Assembly: GCF_016907895.1 (NCBI RefSeq) | Contig: NZ_JAFBCV010000015.1 | Location: forward strand, 36,392-100,391 | Direction: 5' to 3' | Origin: Shouchella xiaoxiensis | GTDB taxonomy: Bacteria > Bacillota > Bacilli > Bacillales > Bacillaceae_D | DNA: 64,000 nt | Shown here: positions 7,464-16,453 of the stretch, piece after piece | How the letters are laid out: each line of letters opens with the position of its first letter | How positions within the stretch are numbered: the first letter of the stretch is position 1 | Notes under the pieces: generated by a model | Database searches by the model: none | The model's input: only the letters and a program-made list of their open reading frames with translations | What the model was told of the DNA's origin: nothing | Program-made: the position numbers and the translations under genes

Positions 7464-8706
7464 TTTCTGGACGATTGTTGGTCATACCGCATCAAGCCGT
7501 TTAAAAACAAAGTCTTTTGTTATCTCTACAATTATAACAATGGTTTTGATTATAGGAATTGTTAATATCGGTACGATTATTGATCTTTTTTCTGGAGATG
7601 ATGAAGGCTCAACGCAAAATATAGCAGTCGTAGATGAATCTGATGGCGCAACAGAAATTGCCGAGGCGTTAGCAGCGCCACCAGAGGATGAAGAAGCATA
7701 CATTTATCAGCTTATTAATCAACCTTTGGATACGGTAATCGAAGAAGCTAGAGATGGCGAATATGATGGCGTTGTTCAGTTAACCGGAACAACGGAAACA
7801 CTTAATGCGACGTTTTATGGAGAAAACAATGGCATGGCGATGGATGTCCAGCAAGAGGTCCAACGCTTAAAAGAAGGCTATATGACGAGTGAACTGGATA
7901 TTGATGAAGCTCAGCTTGCAGCGGTGTATCAACCGATTGGTTTTGAGCAGATGTCTCTTGAAGACGGAGAAGCAACTGAGTCAGCAGGTATGGGGATTGA
8001 AGCGAATATAACTGTATTCGCAGTTGCATACGTACTGTTCTTTATCATCATTACGTACAGCACGATGATCGCTACGGAAGTCGCAACAGAGAAATCGTCA
8101 CGCGTAATGGAGTTAATTGTTTCAAGCGTCAACCCGATTGTGCAGATGTTTGCCAAATTAACCGGGATTGGCTTGACCGCATTTATAAATATTGTAACGA
8201 TACTAGTTGCAGGTATAATTGGAATCTATGTAGGTGGCAATACGATATCGGACTTTTTATCAAGTGATTTCATTGATATAACCTTAATCGGCTATGGACT
8301 CATTGTACTGTTTCTCGGCTACTTCTTATTCGGTGGTATTGCAGCAATGCTTGGTGCACTAGTAAGTCGAACAGAAGATGTGCAACAAGCGGTACAGCCT
8401 TTGATTTATCTGGCGATGATTGGATTCTTTATTGTCACATTTGGAATGAGCAATGCTGAAGCAGCGTTTGTTAAAGTAGCCTCATACATCCCATTCTTTA
8501 CACCACAGTTGATTGTGCTGCGTATTGGTTCTGGCACAATTGAAGTGTGGGAAATCGCATTACTATTAGTGATTCTGGCTATTAGTGCAGTAATTGTGAA
8601 CCTTGTCGCCGCACGAGTCTATAAAGGTGGCGTGTTAATGCACGGAAAATTCTCCTTTAAAAATGGGATTAAACAGGCACTTGTTTTATCGAAAAAAGAA
8701 AAATAA
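7456..8706 (+). CDS. ABC transporter permease, NatB/YhaP-like
   Basis: A 416-residue permease with one membrane helix near residues 22-42, an acidic extracytoplasmic domain of about 130 residues, and then five or six helices from residue 177. This is the NatB/YhaP (ABC-2 type 3) plan. The segment ATEVATEKSSRVMELIVSSV is the conserved cytoplasmic loop that meets the ATPase. With the gene before it, it forms an exporter; Na+ extrusion is the best-known role in the family and would suit an alkaliphile, but drugs or peptides are possible. It is the last gene of the operon. Confidence 0.85.
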   Translation: MNNFWTIVGHTASSRLKTKSFVISTIITMVLIIGIVNIGTIIDLFSGDDEGSTQNIAVVDESDGATEIAEALAAPPEDEEAYIYQLINQPLDTVIEEARDGEYDGVVQLTGTTETLNATFYGENNGMAMDVQQEVQRLKEGYMTSELDIDEAQLAAVYQPIGFEQMSLEDGEATESAGMGIEANITVFAVAYVLFFIIITYSTMIATEVATEKSSRVMELIVSSVNPIVQMFAKLTGIGLTAFINIVTILVAGIIGIYVGGNTISDFLSSDFIDITLIGYGLIVLFLGYFLFGGIAAMLGALVSRTEDVQQAVQPLIYLAMIGFFIVTFGMSNAEAAFVKVASYIPFFTPQLIVLRIGSGTIEVWEIALLLVILAISAVIVNLVAARVYKGGVLMHGKFSFKNGIKQALVLSKKEK

Positions 8707-8724
8707 AGATCCTTTTAAACAGGT

Positions 8725-8753
8725 TTGTTCTTGGTAGACGAGTGTGGTAAGAT
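8725..8753 (+). promoter_or_regulatory. sigma-A promoter before the small membrane protein and yidC
   Basis: TTGTTC, 17 bases, TAAGAT, with a TG just before the -10. It starts 40 bases upstream of the gene at 8794 and separates yidC from the ABC operon. Confidence 0.6.
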
Positions 8754-8793
8754 GGAAATATTGTGAAGCGGGATGATGGGAGGTGAAAGAGGG

Positions 8794-9054
8794 ATGCTTG
8801 ATATTTTTATGGAATTGACGCTTCTTTGGTTAAGTGTTGGTTTACTTGTTCCGATCATGGCTTGTTTAGCATATGAAAACATTCGACTCCATCGAATTCA
8901 TGTGAAAATGAACCGGACGGTACGAAACACTGATACGACAGGGCGTTTGAAGTTAATGCCTCTTTCACCCGTTTTTATTCGAGTCAGACCAAAGATTCCA
9001 TATTTCCGCGATAAAAGCTGCCAAGATGATGATGACCTGTTCTTTGTTGTCTAA
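8794..9054 (+). CDS. small single-span membrane protein, unknown
   Basis: An 86-residue protein I do not recognise. One hydrophobic segment (about residues 5-27) is followed by a basic middle and an acidic end with DDDD before FFVV. ATG 8794 lies 7 bases after GGGAGGTGA; the earlier in-frame ATG codons at 8773 and 8776 overlap this site. It lies 41 bases upstream of yidC with no terminator between, so they are probably co-transcribed and it might be an insertase client or partner. Confidence 0.6.
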   Translation: MLDIFMELTLLWLSVGLLVPIMACLAYENIRLHRIHVKMNRTVRNTDTTGRLKLMPLSPVFIRVRPKIPYFRDKSCQDDDDLFFVV

Positions 9055-9095
9055 GGAGATTCAGCTAGAGACAACAAAGGAGGAACAGATAAAAG

Positions 9096-9890
9096 ATGAA
9101 AAGAAGAGTGTTACTGACGGCTAGTTTACTGATGATGGCGCTTGTATTAGCTGCCTGTGGAGTAAACGAGCCAATTACCGCAGAATCTGAAGGGTTCTGG
9201 AATTCGTTTTTTGTATACCCAATGTCTTTTTTAATTCAATGGTTTTCTGATTTAACCGGGGGTCATTTTGGTTGGGGAATTGTTATTGTCACGATTTTAA
9301 TTCGACTGCTAATCTTGCCACTTGCGTTAAAATCACAGAAAAGCTCGCGAGCGATGCAGGCGTTACGTCCACAAATGCAGGAGATCCAAGAGCGTATGAA
9401 AGCTGCTGCGGGTAACCCTGAAAAGCAAAGAGAAGTACAAGCTGAGATGATCGGGCTTTACCAAAAGAATGGCGTTAATCCTGCTGCGGGTTGTTTACCT
9501 GCCATTGTTCAAATCCCAATTGTTATGGCTTTATACTTTGCGATCATGCGCACGGAAGCAATTGGTATGGGACCTGAAAGTGATTTTCTATGGTTTAACT
9601 TAGGCGAAGTCGATTATGTTCTACCGTTCATCGCTGGTTTAACGACGTTTATTCAGTTCAAGATGTCAATGAGCCAAATGCCTGCAAACCCATTAGGTGA
9701 AGGAATGCCAAATCCAATGAGCATTATGCTGTGGATTTTACCAGTGATGATTATCATCGCCGGATTAACTTTACCTTCTGCACTAGCCCTTTACTGGGTT
9801 ATCGGTAATATCTTCATGATTATTCAAACGTACTTCATTATTGTCAGACCGAACATGACGAAGGAAGATGTTAAAGAAGATCGAGCATAA
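9096..9890 (+). CDS. yidC: membrane protein insertase YidC (SpoIIIJ/YqjG type)
   Basis: Inserts proteins into the cytoplasmic membrane, alone or with SecYEG. The 264 residues begin with a lipoprotein signal (LAAC lipobox, Cys21), followed by five membrane segments. The GWGIVIVTILIRLLILPL block carries the conserved Arg of the hydrophilic groove, and NPAAGCLPAIVQIPI is a family hallmark. Length matches SpoIIIJ and YqjG, which overlap in function; context does not match the dnaA-proximal spoIIIJ, so this may be the second paralog. The ribosome binding site is AAAGGAGGA. Confidence 0.92.
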   Translation: MKRRVLLTASLLMMALVLAACGVNEPITAESEGFWNSFFVYPMSFLIQWFSDLTGGHFGWGIVIVTILIRLLILPLALKSQKSSRAMQALRPQMQEIQERMKAAAGNPEKQREVQAEMIGLYQKNGVNPAAGCLPAIVQIPIVMALYFAIMRTEAIGMGPESDFLWFNLGEVDYVLPFIAGLTTFIQFKMSMSQMPANPLGEGMPNPMSIMLWILPVMIIIAGLTLPSALALYWVIGNIFMIIQTYFIIVRPNMTKEDVKEDRA

Positions 9891-9891
9891 G

Positions 9892-9920
9892 AAAAAAAGC
9901 GCCCAAGGGCGCTTTTTTTT
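9892..9920. terminator. bidirectional terminator between yidC and hemQ
   Basis: Hairpin of AAAAAAAGCGCCC and its complement around AAG, with a T run on the plus strand and an A run on the other side, between convergent genes. Confidence 0.9.
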
Positions 9921-10668
9921 ATACGTAAAAGTAATGAGCAAGCTGTTCTTTTTCAAGAATATTTCCGACGTAGAACGAGCCAAATTCGCCATAACGTGCA
10001 GAAACTTCATCAAAGCGCATTTCATAAACAAGCTTTTTAAACTGCAGCACGTCATCTGAGAATAACGTCACGCCCCATTCCCAATCATCAAATCCGACAG
10101 AGCCAGAGATGATTTGTTTTACAATTCCAGCATAGCCTCGACCAATCATACCGTGACTGCGCATCAAGTCTTTGCGCTGATCCATCGGCAGCATATACCA
10201 ATTGTCTTCACCTTGTCTGCGCTTGTCCATCGGATAAAAGCAGACATGCTTCCAACGCGGGAGCTGTGGGTATAAGCGTGAACGTACATGTGGATTTTGA
10301 TATGGATCTTCATTGGAGTCGCCAGCTAAGTAATTGCTAAGTTCGACAACTGAGACGTACGAATAAGTTGGAATGGTGTAGCTAGCTAAACCTGATTTAT
10401 CGAGCGCAAGCTCAATCACGTTTAATTCTTCCATTGTTGGACGTAGAACCATAATCATTAAGTCCGCTTTTTGCCCAACGATTGAATAAAGCGCATGGCT
10501 TCCTTTTCCTTCTGATTCGGTTTGATTCCAGTTATCAAGTAGGGCAGTAAATTCATTTATCATTTGTTCCCGTTCTTCTGAAGGTACCGTCTTCCAAGAG
10601 GTCCAATCAATCTTACGGAAATCATGTAAAACATACCAACCATCAAGCGTTTTTGCTGCTTCGTTCAT
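9919..10668 (-). CDS. hemQ: coproheme decarboxylase HemQ
   Basis: Converts coproheme III to heme b, the last step of the Gram-positive heme pathway. The 249 residues match the chlorite-dismutase-like fold of HemQ/YwfI. Key residues are visible: Tyr145 and Lys149 in FYPMDKRR, and the axial heme ligand His172 in [11 protein letters not shown]. It has an AGGAGGG ribosome binding site, and pta lies nearby as in B. subtilis (ywfI-pta), with an enoyl-CoA hydratase gene inserted here. Confidence 0.95.
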   Translation of the reverse strand: MNEAAKTLDGWYVLHDFRKIDWTSWKTVPSEEREQMINEFTALLDNWNQTESEGKGSHALYSIVGQKADLMIMVLRPTMEELNVIELALDKSGLASYTIPTYSYVSVVELSNYLAGDSNEDPYQNPHVRSRLYPQLPRWKHVCFYPMDKRRQGEDNWYMLPMDQRKDLMRSHGMIGRGYAGIVKQIISGSVGFDDWEWGVTLFSDDVLQFKKLVYEMRFDEVSARYGEFGSFYVGNILEKEQLAHYFYV

Positions 10669-10702
10669 GTGACACCCTCCTAAATAGCATTAATCTACTT
10701 CA

Positions 10703-10711
10703 ACTATACCA
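10703..10711 (-). promoter_or_regulatory. extended -10 promoter of hemQ
   Basis: TGG-TATAGT on the minus strand, 35 bases before the hemQ start. Confidence 0.5.
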
Positions 10712-10741
10712 CATGAGGATACCATTTTTTAAATGAACAAA

Positions 10742-11491
10742 TTAACGACTTTTTTTATTCACAAAATGAGCAAGCGCCATGCGGTGTTCTTTGGATTCAC
10801 TTGCTTCTCTTTGTGCTGTAACTTCACGTTCTAATACCTCAGCTAAATGGTGGTCAAAACTTTCTCTGAAATTTTCTTTCATTAAACGGTACGCTGTAGG
10901 TGGGAGTTTTTTGCAACGCTCGACATACGTATCTAACTCCCCGATGCTATTGATTAACCCAATTGATTTAGCTTCATTTACGTCAAATGTGTCCTTTAGC
11001 GCAAGCTCAAGCGCGGTTGGATAACCGACGAGTCTTGGCAGGAAGTAAGATGCTCCAGCATCTGGTACAAGCCCAATCTTTAAAAATCCAAGTCCAAAGA
11101 CCGCTTCTTTATTAGCTACTCGATAATCACAGGCGAGGGCAATGCTTAATCCGGCGCCAACAGCAATTCCGTTAATAGATGCAATAATTGGCTTGCCAAT
11201 ATGTGACATTAATGTGATCAACCGATTGTACGTTTCTCTTAGGACGCGGCCATAATTAAAATTCTCAATATCATTAAGATCGACTGCTTTTAAATCAGCC
11301 CCTGAACAGAATGCATCTCCGCTACCGGTTAAGACAATGACCTTTACATCTTTTCGTTCATCTGCTTCTTCAAATGCATCATAAAGCTGTTCGTGCGCCT
11401 CTTGGTTTAAGGCATTTTTTACTTCGGGGCGGTTTAGTGTAATCGTCGCAACATCGTTTTCTACATGTAAGGTAACAACTTCTGTATTCAT
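10742..11491 (-). CDS. enoyl-CoA hydratase/isomerase family protein
   Basis: A 249-residue crotonase-fold protein. The CoA-binding block GSGDAFCSGADLKAVD and the oxyanion-hole segment GKPIIASINGIAVGAGLSIALACDYRVA are clear. Of the two hydratase glutamates, the region after the glycine loop reads FGLGFLKIGLVPDAGAS, with no Glu in the usual first position, so it may act as an isomerase or on an unusual CoA thioester. The gene lies between hemQ and pta, away from the beta-oxidation block at 31-37 kb, and has an AGGAGG site before its ATG. Confidence 0.8.
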   Translation of the reverse strand: MNTEVVTLHVENDVATITLNRPEVKNALNQEAHEQLYDAFEEADERKDVKVIVLTGSGDAFCSGADLKAVDLNDIENFNYGRVLRETYNRLITLMSHIGKPIIASINGIAVGAGLSIALACDYRVANKEAVFGLGFLKIGLVPDAGASYFLPRLVGYPTALELALKDTFDVNEAKSIGLINSIGELDTYVERCKKLPPTAYRLMKENFRESFDHHLAEVLEREVTAQREASESKEHRMALAHFVNKKSR

Positions 11492-11564
11492 AAGATCCTC
11501 CTGATTTTTTCATTCATTCTACCTTAAATCATTCGCTAAAGAATGACAAATACCCTCTTTTTGA

Positions 11565-11580
11565 ATGTAAGCGCAATCTA
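11565..11580 (+). promoter_or_regulatory. catabolite-responsive element (cre) before pta
   Basis: ATGTAAGCGCAATCTA matches the CcpA consensus WTGNAANCGNWNNCWW at every defined position. It lies 110 bases before the pta start. In B. subtilis pta is activated by CcpA through an upstream cre, so this is probably an activating site. Confidence 0.75.
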
Positions 11581-11689
11581 AATGTCTATTTTTAAAATTG
11601 ACGCTTTACGTAAGTCGGTTTCCTTTTTTATTAAACAAGGGTATCCTAAAATAGAGGTAGATTGAAATAAAATAAGGGGGTTTTTAAAC

Positions 11690-12682
11690 GTGAGCGATTT
11701 ATTTGCTGACATTAAACAGCAGGTAGGGTCACTTAAGCCAAGCATTGTTTTGCCTGAGGGCACAGATGAGCGGGTGTTGGAAGCGGCGGTTAAGCTTTTA
11801 ACAGACCAAGTAGTTGAACCAATTGTGATTGGAAATAAAGACGAGATTGCGTCTCTTGCAGATAAATTGAATTTAATTATTGCCGATTTAACGATTATTG
11901 ATCCGAAAACCTATTCCCATTTAGATGAGATGGTTGAGGCTTTTGTTGAGCGTCGTAAAGGAAAAGAAACAGAAGAGTCGGCGCGCAAGCTGTTAATGGA
12001 TGTTAACTATTTTGGAACGATGCTTGTTTATATGGAAAAAGCAGATGGTCTTGTAAGTGGTGCTGCTCATTCAACAGGTGATACGGTACGCCCTGCCTTG
12101 CAAATCATTAAAACGCAACCAGGCATTAAGCGTACATCTGGTGTGTTTGTTATGGTGAAAGAGGACAAGAAATTTGTTTTCGGAGATTGCGCAATTAACA
12201 TTTCTCCAAATGAAGAAGAGCTTGCTGAGATTGCAACCGCAACGGCTGATACAGCTAAATTATTTGGGATTGATCCTAAAGTTGCGATGTTAAGTTTTTC
12301 AACGCTTGGCTCTGCATCTTCACAGGAAACGCAAAAAGTTTCCGCAGCGACAAAGCTTGCACAAGAAAGCCGTCCAGATCTTGTTATTGACGGCGAATTC
12401 CAATTTGATGCAGCGTTTGTTCCAGCTGTCGCTCAGAAAAAGGCGCCAGATTCTCCATTAAAAGGAGAAGCAAACGTATTTATTTTCCCAAGTCTTGAGT
12501 CTGGGAACTTGGGTTATAAGATTGCCCAGCGTCTTGGTGGGTACGATGCGATTGGGCCAATCCTTCAAGGTTTAAACAAGCCTGTAAATGATTTGTCCCG
12601 TGGGTGTAACGTTGATGATGTCTACAAATTAAGTCTCATCACTGCCATGCAGGCCATTACGCAAAAAGCGGCACATGTATAA
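11690..12682 (+). CDS. pta: phosphate acetyltransferase
   Basis: Catalyses acetyl-CoA + phosphate to acetyl phosphate + CoA, feeding overflow metabolism to acetate with AckA. The 330 residues match the short Pta/EutD form without N-terminal regulatory domains. Recognisable blocks are VLPEGTDERVLEA, DGLVSGAAHSTGDTVRPALQ and the C-terminal PVNDLSRGCNVDDVYKL. The start is a GTG after TAAGGGGGT. A cre site lies upstream and a strong terminator downstream; it is convergent with lipL. Confidence 0.95.
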   Translation: MSDLFADIKQQVGSLKPSIVLPEGTDERVLEAAVKLLTDQVVEPIVIGNKDEIASLADKLNLIIADLTIIDPKTYSHLDEMVEAFVERRKGKETEESARKLLMDVNYFGTMLVYMEKADGLVSGAAHSTGDTVRPALQIIKTQPGIKRTSGVFVMVKEDKKFVFGDCAINISPNEEELAEIATATADTAKLFGIDPKVAMLSFSTLGSASSQETQKVSAATKLAQESRPDLVIDGEFQFDAAFVPAVAQKKAPDSPLKGEANVFIFPSLESGNLGYKIAQRLGGYDAIGPILQGLNKPVNDLSRGCNVDDVYKLSLITAMQAITQKAAHV

Positions 12683-12689
12683 TAGATGA

Positions 12690-12720
12690 AAGCGTTCGGG
12701 ATTTCCCGAACGCTTTTTTT
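12690..12720. terminator. terminator between pta and lipL
   Basis: Hairpin AGCGTTCGGGA/TCCCGAACGCT with a short loop and seven T on the plus strand. Confidence 0.88.
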
Positions 12721-13546
12721 ATGGACGCAAACAGCGGTTATGTCGATCGACCACTCGCTCAAGCTGAGCTTCATAAAGCAATTCTTCTTCAGCAGAAAGA
12801 GGATCTTCATATAAGTGTAAATTAAGGGCATTTGCACTAGTTTTAGCTCGTTCAATAATTTGCGCAACGGTATAATTTTCATTTAGAAGTTCATTTAAAG
12901 AAGCCATTACCACTGGTTCAATTTGTGGGTAGTCAAACTTTGGTTCACTGTCTTGCACGGCTATTTTATACATATTCTTTACAGCAATGGCTCTTGCTGA
13001 ACCACTTCCAGTAACGCATAAATAAATTTGGACAGCAATGCCGTTTCGAATCCGCCTTTGGGAAATTCCTGCGAATTTCTTGCCGCCAATGCTTAAATCA
13101 TAGCTTCCTGGACAGTAAGAGCCGATAATTTCACCTGTATCAATTTGCACCTGGGGAAACATATGGCGAATAAGAGACACCATCCGCTCATAGCCTTCAT
13201 TAATTGAGAACGTTGCTTCACCAGGAAAGATCAGCGAGATGTTTAATACACCTTTATCAAGATAAACAGCAAGTCCACCGGAATTGCGAACAACAACGTC
13301 AATGTGTTGCTTTTGTAAAAAAGTAAATGCCTCCTGAATATATGTCAATCTCGTGTCTTGTGTACCAAGGACAATTGTATCATTGTGTACCCAAAAGCGT
13401 AATGCAGATTGATTTTTCTTACCAGCAATTGTGCAAAGCATATCATCATATGCAAACGAACGGAGTGCACTTTCGCCCATGTAATTCGTACTATTATCAA
13501 CCATTCGGCATTGTTCGAATGTGCCAGATGCAGACTGAAAAACCAT
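12719..13546 (-). CDS. lipL: octanoyl-[GcvH]:protein N-octanoyltransferase LipL
   Basis: Moves octanoyl groups from GcvH to E2 subunits in the Gram-positive lipoate assembly route. The 275 residues carry the biotin/lipoate ligase fold with RNSGGLAVYLDKGVLNISL and the acyl-accepting Cys in GSYCPGSYDL, followed by the lysine stretch SIGGKKFAG. Length and the Cys position match LipL (YwfL) rather than LipM, and the pta neighbourhood supports this. The 3' end abuts the shared terminator. Confidence 0.88.
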   Translation of the reverse strand: MVFQSASGTFEQCRMVDNSTNYMGESALRSFAYDDMLCTIAGKKNQSALRFWVHNDTIVLGTQDTRLTYIQEAFTFLQKQHIDVVVRNSGGLAVYLDKGVLNISLIFPGEATFSINEGYERMVSLIRHMFPQVQIDTGEIIGSYCPGSYDLSIGGKKFAGISQRRIRNGIAVQIYLCVTGSGSARAIAVKNMYKIAVQDSEPKFDYPQIEPVVMASLNELLNENYTVAQIIERAKTSANALNLHLYEDPLSAEEELLYEAQLERVVDRHNRCLRP

Positions 13547-13575
13547 GAAATCCTTCCCTTCACCTAATTAATGCT

Positions 13576-13584
13576 AGTATACCA
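13576..13584 (-). promoter_or_regulatory. extended -10 promoter of lipL
   Basis: TGG-TATACT on the minus strand, 30 bases before the lipL start and divergent from the gltP promoter. Confidence 0.55.
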
Positions 13585-13612
13585 TGAAAGAATCGTTCCT
13601 ATAAAAAGGAAG

Positions 13613-13641
13613 TTGCGCAAATGCGATTCAACCGTTATACT
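13613..13641 (+). promoter_or_regulatory. sigma-A promoter of the gltP-type gene
   Basis: TTGCGC, 17 bases, TATACT. It leaves a leader of about 110 bases that contains a direct repeat of CGATTGAA near 13709. Confidence 0.6.
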
Positions 13642-13757
13642 GAAAAAAGTTTTACAAAGAAAGCGATTAACAAGATCGCCTTAAAAGAGAGAACATTATA
13701 GAGGGAAACGATTGAACGATTGAACACTATTGCTTGTAGAAGATTGGGGGAAATTAG

Positions 13758-15011
13758 ATGAATAAACTGACGATTAAGATTTTAATAGGACTATTTTTGG
13801 GAGCCGCTTTAGGTCTCACCATGCCCGCTGTTTATCAAGAAGGATTTGATTGGCTTAATCAATATGTTCTTGATCCAGCGGGTTCAATCTTTTTAAGATT
13901 AATTATGATGGTTGTTGTACCACTTGTATTTCTTTCCTTGGTTGTAGGGGTTTCTGACTTAGGAAGTCCAAAACAATTAGGCCGAATGGGTATGAAAACC
14001 ATTGCGTTCTTTTTAGCAACATCTGCCATATCGTTAACATTAGGTATCGCTGCGGCTTTAGTTATACAGCCAGGAACACCGAACTTACTTGGTGAAGGTG
14101 TTGCTGAAGAATATCAACCACCTGAAGCTGTTCCGGTGATGGATACATTAGTAAACATCATTCCTGAGAATCCGATTCAAGCTATGGCTAATATGGAGAT
14201 GCTGCAAATCATTGCATTTGCAATTTTTGTAGGACTGGCAATGGCTGTATTAGGTGACAAAGTGACTACTGTGAAATCCTTCTTTACACAAGCAAATGAC
14301 ATTATGATGAAAATTGTAACCTTCGTAATGGGATTTGCGCCAATCGGGGCGTTTGCTTTAATTGCTTCTGCTCTAGGTGAAGCTGGATGGGGCGCAGTTG
14401 GAGACTTACTAGCCTATATGCTGACTGTAGTAGGGGTTCTGTTTTTCCATATGTTTGTTGTCTACAGTTTAATCGTGTGGTTCTTAGGAAGAATGAACCC
14501 ACTTACCTTCTTTAAAGGATTTGCTCCGGCAATTACGATGGCTTTCAGCTTGTCGAGTTCAAATGCTGTCCTACCATTATCAATGAAGTCAGCACAGGAA
14601 AACTTAGGTGTTTCTAAGCAGGTATCTGGTTTTGTGCAGCCGCTTGGAGCAACGATCAACATGGACGGTACCGGAATCATGCAAGCCGTTGCGACTGTAT
14701 TTATTGCTCAAGTTTACGGGCAAGATCTTTCACTTTCAGCGATGCTTGTTATTGTGTTAACAGCGACCTTAGCAAGTATTGGCACGGCTGGTGTACCTGG
14801 TGTTGGAATGATTATGCTTGCGATGGTGCTAGCCTCTGTTGGCTTGCCAGCAGAAGCGATTGGCTTAATTATCGGGGTAGACCGTATTTTAGATATGATG
14901 CGTACATCTGTTAACATCACAGGTGACGCGGTTCTTGCTGTAATTGTTGACCGCAGCGAAAAGAAGCGTGGCGCGATCGACGAAAACGGAAACGCTACTG
15001 AAGCGTCTTAA
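13758..15011 (+). CDS. gltP: dicarboxylate/amino acid:cation symporter (GltP/DctA family)
   Basis: Secondary transporter of 417 residues that takes up glutamate/aspartate or C4-dicarboxylates with H+ or Na+. The serine-rich hairpin SLSSSNAVLPLS and the cation-binding NMDGTGIMQ motif, then GVPGVGMI and a final helix with DRILDMMRTSVNITGD, place it in the DAACS family. The NMDGT and DRxxDMxRTxxNxxGD motifs bind the substrate amino and carboxyl groups. Substrate choice between glutamate and dicarboxylate is not certain. The ribosome binding site is GGGGGAAA. Confidence 0.88.
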   Translation: MNKLTIKILIGLFLGAALGLTMPAVYQEGFDWLNQYVLDPAGSIFLRLIMMVVVPLVFLSLVVGVSDLGSPKQLGRMGMKTIAFFLATSAISLTLGIAAALVIQPGTPNLLGEGVAEEYQPPEAVPVMDTLVNIIPENPIQAMANMEMLQIIAFAIFVGLAMAVLGDKVTTVKSFFTQANDIMMKIVTFVMGFAPIGAFALIASALGEAGWGAVGDLLAYMLTVVGVLFFHMFVVYSLIVWFLGRMNPLTFFKGFAPAITMAFSLSSSNAVLPLSMKSAQENLGVSKQVSGFVQPLGATINMDGTGIMQAVATVFIAQVYGQDLSLSAMLVIVLTATLASIGTAGVPGVGMIMLAMVLASVGLPAEAIGLIIGVDRILDMMRTSVNITGDAVLAVIVDRSEKKRGAIDENGNATEAS

Positions 15012-15020
15012 TAAACGAAT

Positions 15021-15073
15021 AAACCTGAGTGAGGGAGTTGTGTCAGCACAGCTTGCTTCATTCAGGTTTTTCT
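15021..15073 (+). terminator. terminator after the gltP-type gene
   Basis: Long imperfect hairpin with AAACCTGA/TCAGGTTT outer arms, followed by TTTTTCTTTTT. Confidence 0.7.
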
Positions 15074-15154
15074 TTTTCAATTAGAAAAGATGCTTTTGTT
15101 GCAGAGAACTGACGGATATAATAAAAGAAAAAAGAGGATAGGGGGGACGGAAAT

Positions 15155-16438
15155 TTGAACAAAGAACTTAAAGAAGAAAAAGTATTTAAGGACCCTGTCC
15201 ATCGGTATATTCATGTCCGTGATCAACTCATTTGGGATTTGATTGGAACAAAGGAATTTCAACGATTAAGACGAGTACGTCAACTAGGAACAACATCGCT
15301 GACGTTTCACGGCGCGGAGCATTCGCGCTTTAACCATTCGCTTGGTGTGTATGAAATTATGAGGCGACTCACAACAACGTTCTCAGGCAAAGTGCACTGG
15401 CGCGAGGAAGATCGGCTTTTAGCGTTAACCGCGTCGCTGCTACATGATATTGGGCACGGCCCATTTTCCCATTCCTTTGAGAAAGTATTTGATACTGATC
15501 ACGAAGAGTGGACACGGAAAATTATTCTTGGGAAAACAGAAGTGAATCAAGTATTGATACAAGTTGATCCCACATACCCTCAAGCAGTCGCCGATGTGAT
15601 TGAAAAAACGTCGGCTAATAAATTGGTAACGAGCATGATTTCCAGTCAAATTGATGCCGATCGCATGGATTATTTATTGCGTGATGCCTATTATACGGGC
15701 GTTAGCTATGGTCAATTTGATTTAGAGCGCATCTTGCGCGTCATGCGACCAACAGAAGATCAAGTCGTTGTGAAAGCGAGTGGAATGCACGCGGTAGAAG
15801 ATTACATAATGAGTCGTTATCAAATGTATTGGCAAGTGTACTTTCATCCAGTGACGCGAAGCTCTGAGGTCATTTTAAGCAAGATCTTAAAGCGAGTAAA
15901 AGCATTAACAGAGGGCAACTATTCGTTTAAGCAAGAGCCGATTCATTTTCACTCTATCTTCTCTGGGGAAATGACGCTGCAAGACTATTTGCGTCTTGAT
16001 GAATCCGTTATGCAATTCTATTTTCAATGCTGGCAAGAAGAGACAGATCCAATTTTAGCCGATCTATGTGATCGCTTTTTAAACCGACGTTTGTTTGATT
16101 ACGCTGAATTTCATCCAAAAGAACGGATTTATGATTGGAGCAGACTGACGCAGCTGTTCGCCCAAGCAAACATTGATCCTGATTACTATCTTGTGATGGA
16201 TTCTTCTTCTGATCTGCCGTATGATGTTTATCGCCCGGGTGAGGACGAACGTATTCCGATCCAATTATTGTTGCCTGATGGAAGCTTAAAGGAGTTATCC
16301 AGTCAATCGGACGTTGTTGATTCAATTTCAGGTAAAAAACGAACCGATCACAAATTGTACTTTCCAATTGACCTTATCATAAATGACCAGATCGATCCTC
16401 AAATTAAGAGCGAAATTCGCTCCATTATCGGCTGGTAA
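15155..16438 (+). CDS. ywfO: HD-domain phosphohydrolase YwfO
   Basis: A 427-residue HD-superfamily protein. Metal ligands appear as HSRFNHSLG, then LLHDIGHGPFSHSFE, and a later SSQIDADRMDYLLRD Asp. This is the YwfO/SAMHD1-like layout; an Enterococcus homolog is a dGTPase, so dNTP hydrolysis is likely but not proved here. The start is a TTG after AGGATAGGGGGGACGG; no ATG fits. The next gene, ywgA, follows after 15 bases as in B. subtilis. Confidence 0.88.
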   Translation: MNKELKEEKVFKDPVHRYIHVRDQLIWDLIGTKEFQRLRRVRQLGTTSLTFHGAEHSRFNHSLGVYEIMRRLTTTFSGKVHWREEDRLLALTASLLHDIGHGPFSHSFEKVFDTDHEEWTRKIILGKTEVNQVLIQVDPTYPQAVADVIEKTSANKLVTSMISSQIDADRMDYLLRDAYYTGVSYGQFDLERILRVMRPTEDQVVVKASGMHAVEDYIMSRYQMYWQVYFHPVTRSSEVILSKILKRVKALTEGNYSFKQEPIHFHSIFSGEMTLQDYLRLDESVMQFYFQCWQEETDPILADLCDRFLNRRLFDYAEFHPKERIYDWSRLTQLFAQANIDPDYYLVMDSSSDLPYDVYRPGEDERIPIQLLLPDGSLKELSSQSDVVDSISGKKRTDHKLYFPIDLIINDQIDPQIKSEIRSIIGW

Positions 16439-16453
16439 GGAAGGAGATAGGCT

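Noticed and set aside
11500..11560. Repeated CATTC/GAATG half sites upstream of the enoyl-CoA hydratase gene, suggesting FadR
   Set aside because: No pair has the required order and spacing; only isolated half sites occur.
13656..13675. AAAGCG-containing cre-like sequence in the gltP leader
   Set aside because: Two key positions fail and the spacing of the second half is off by one base.
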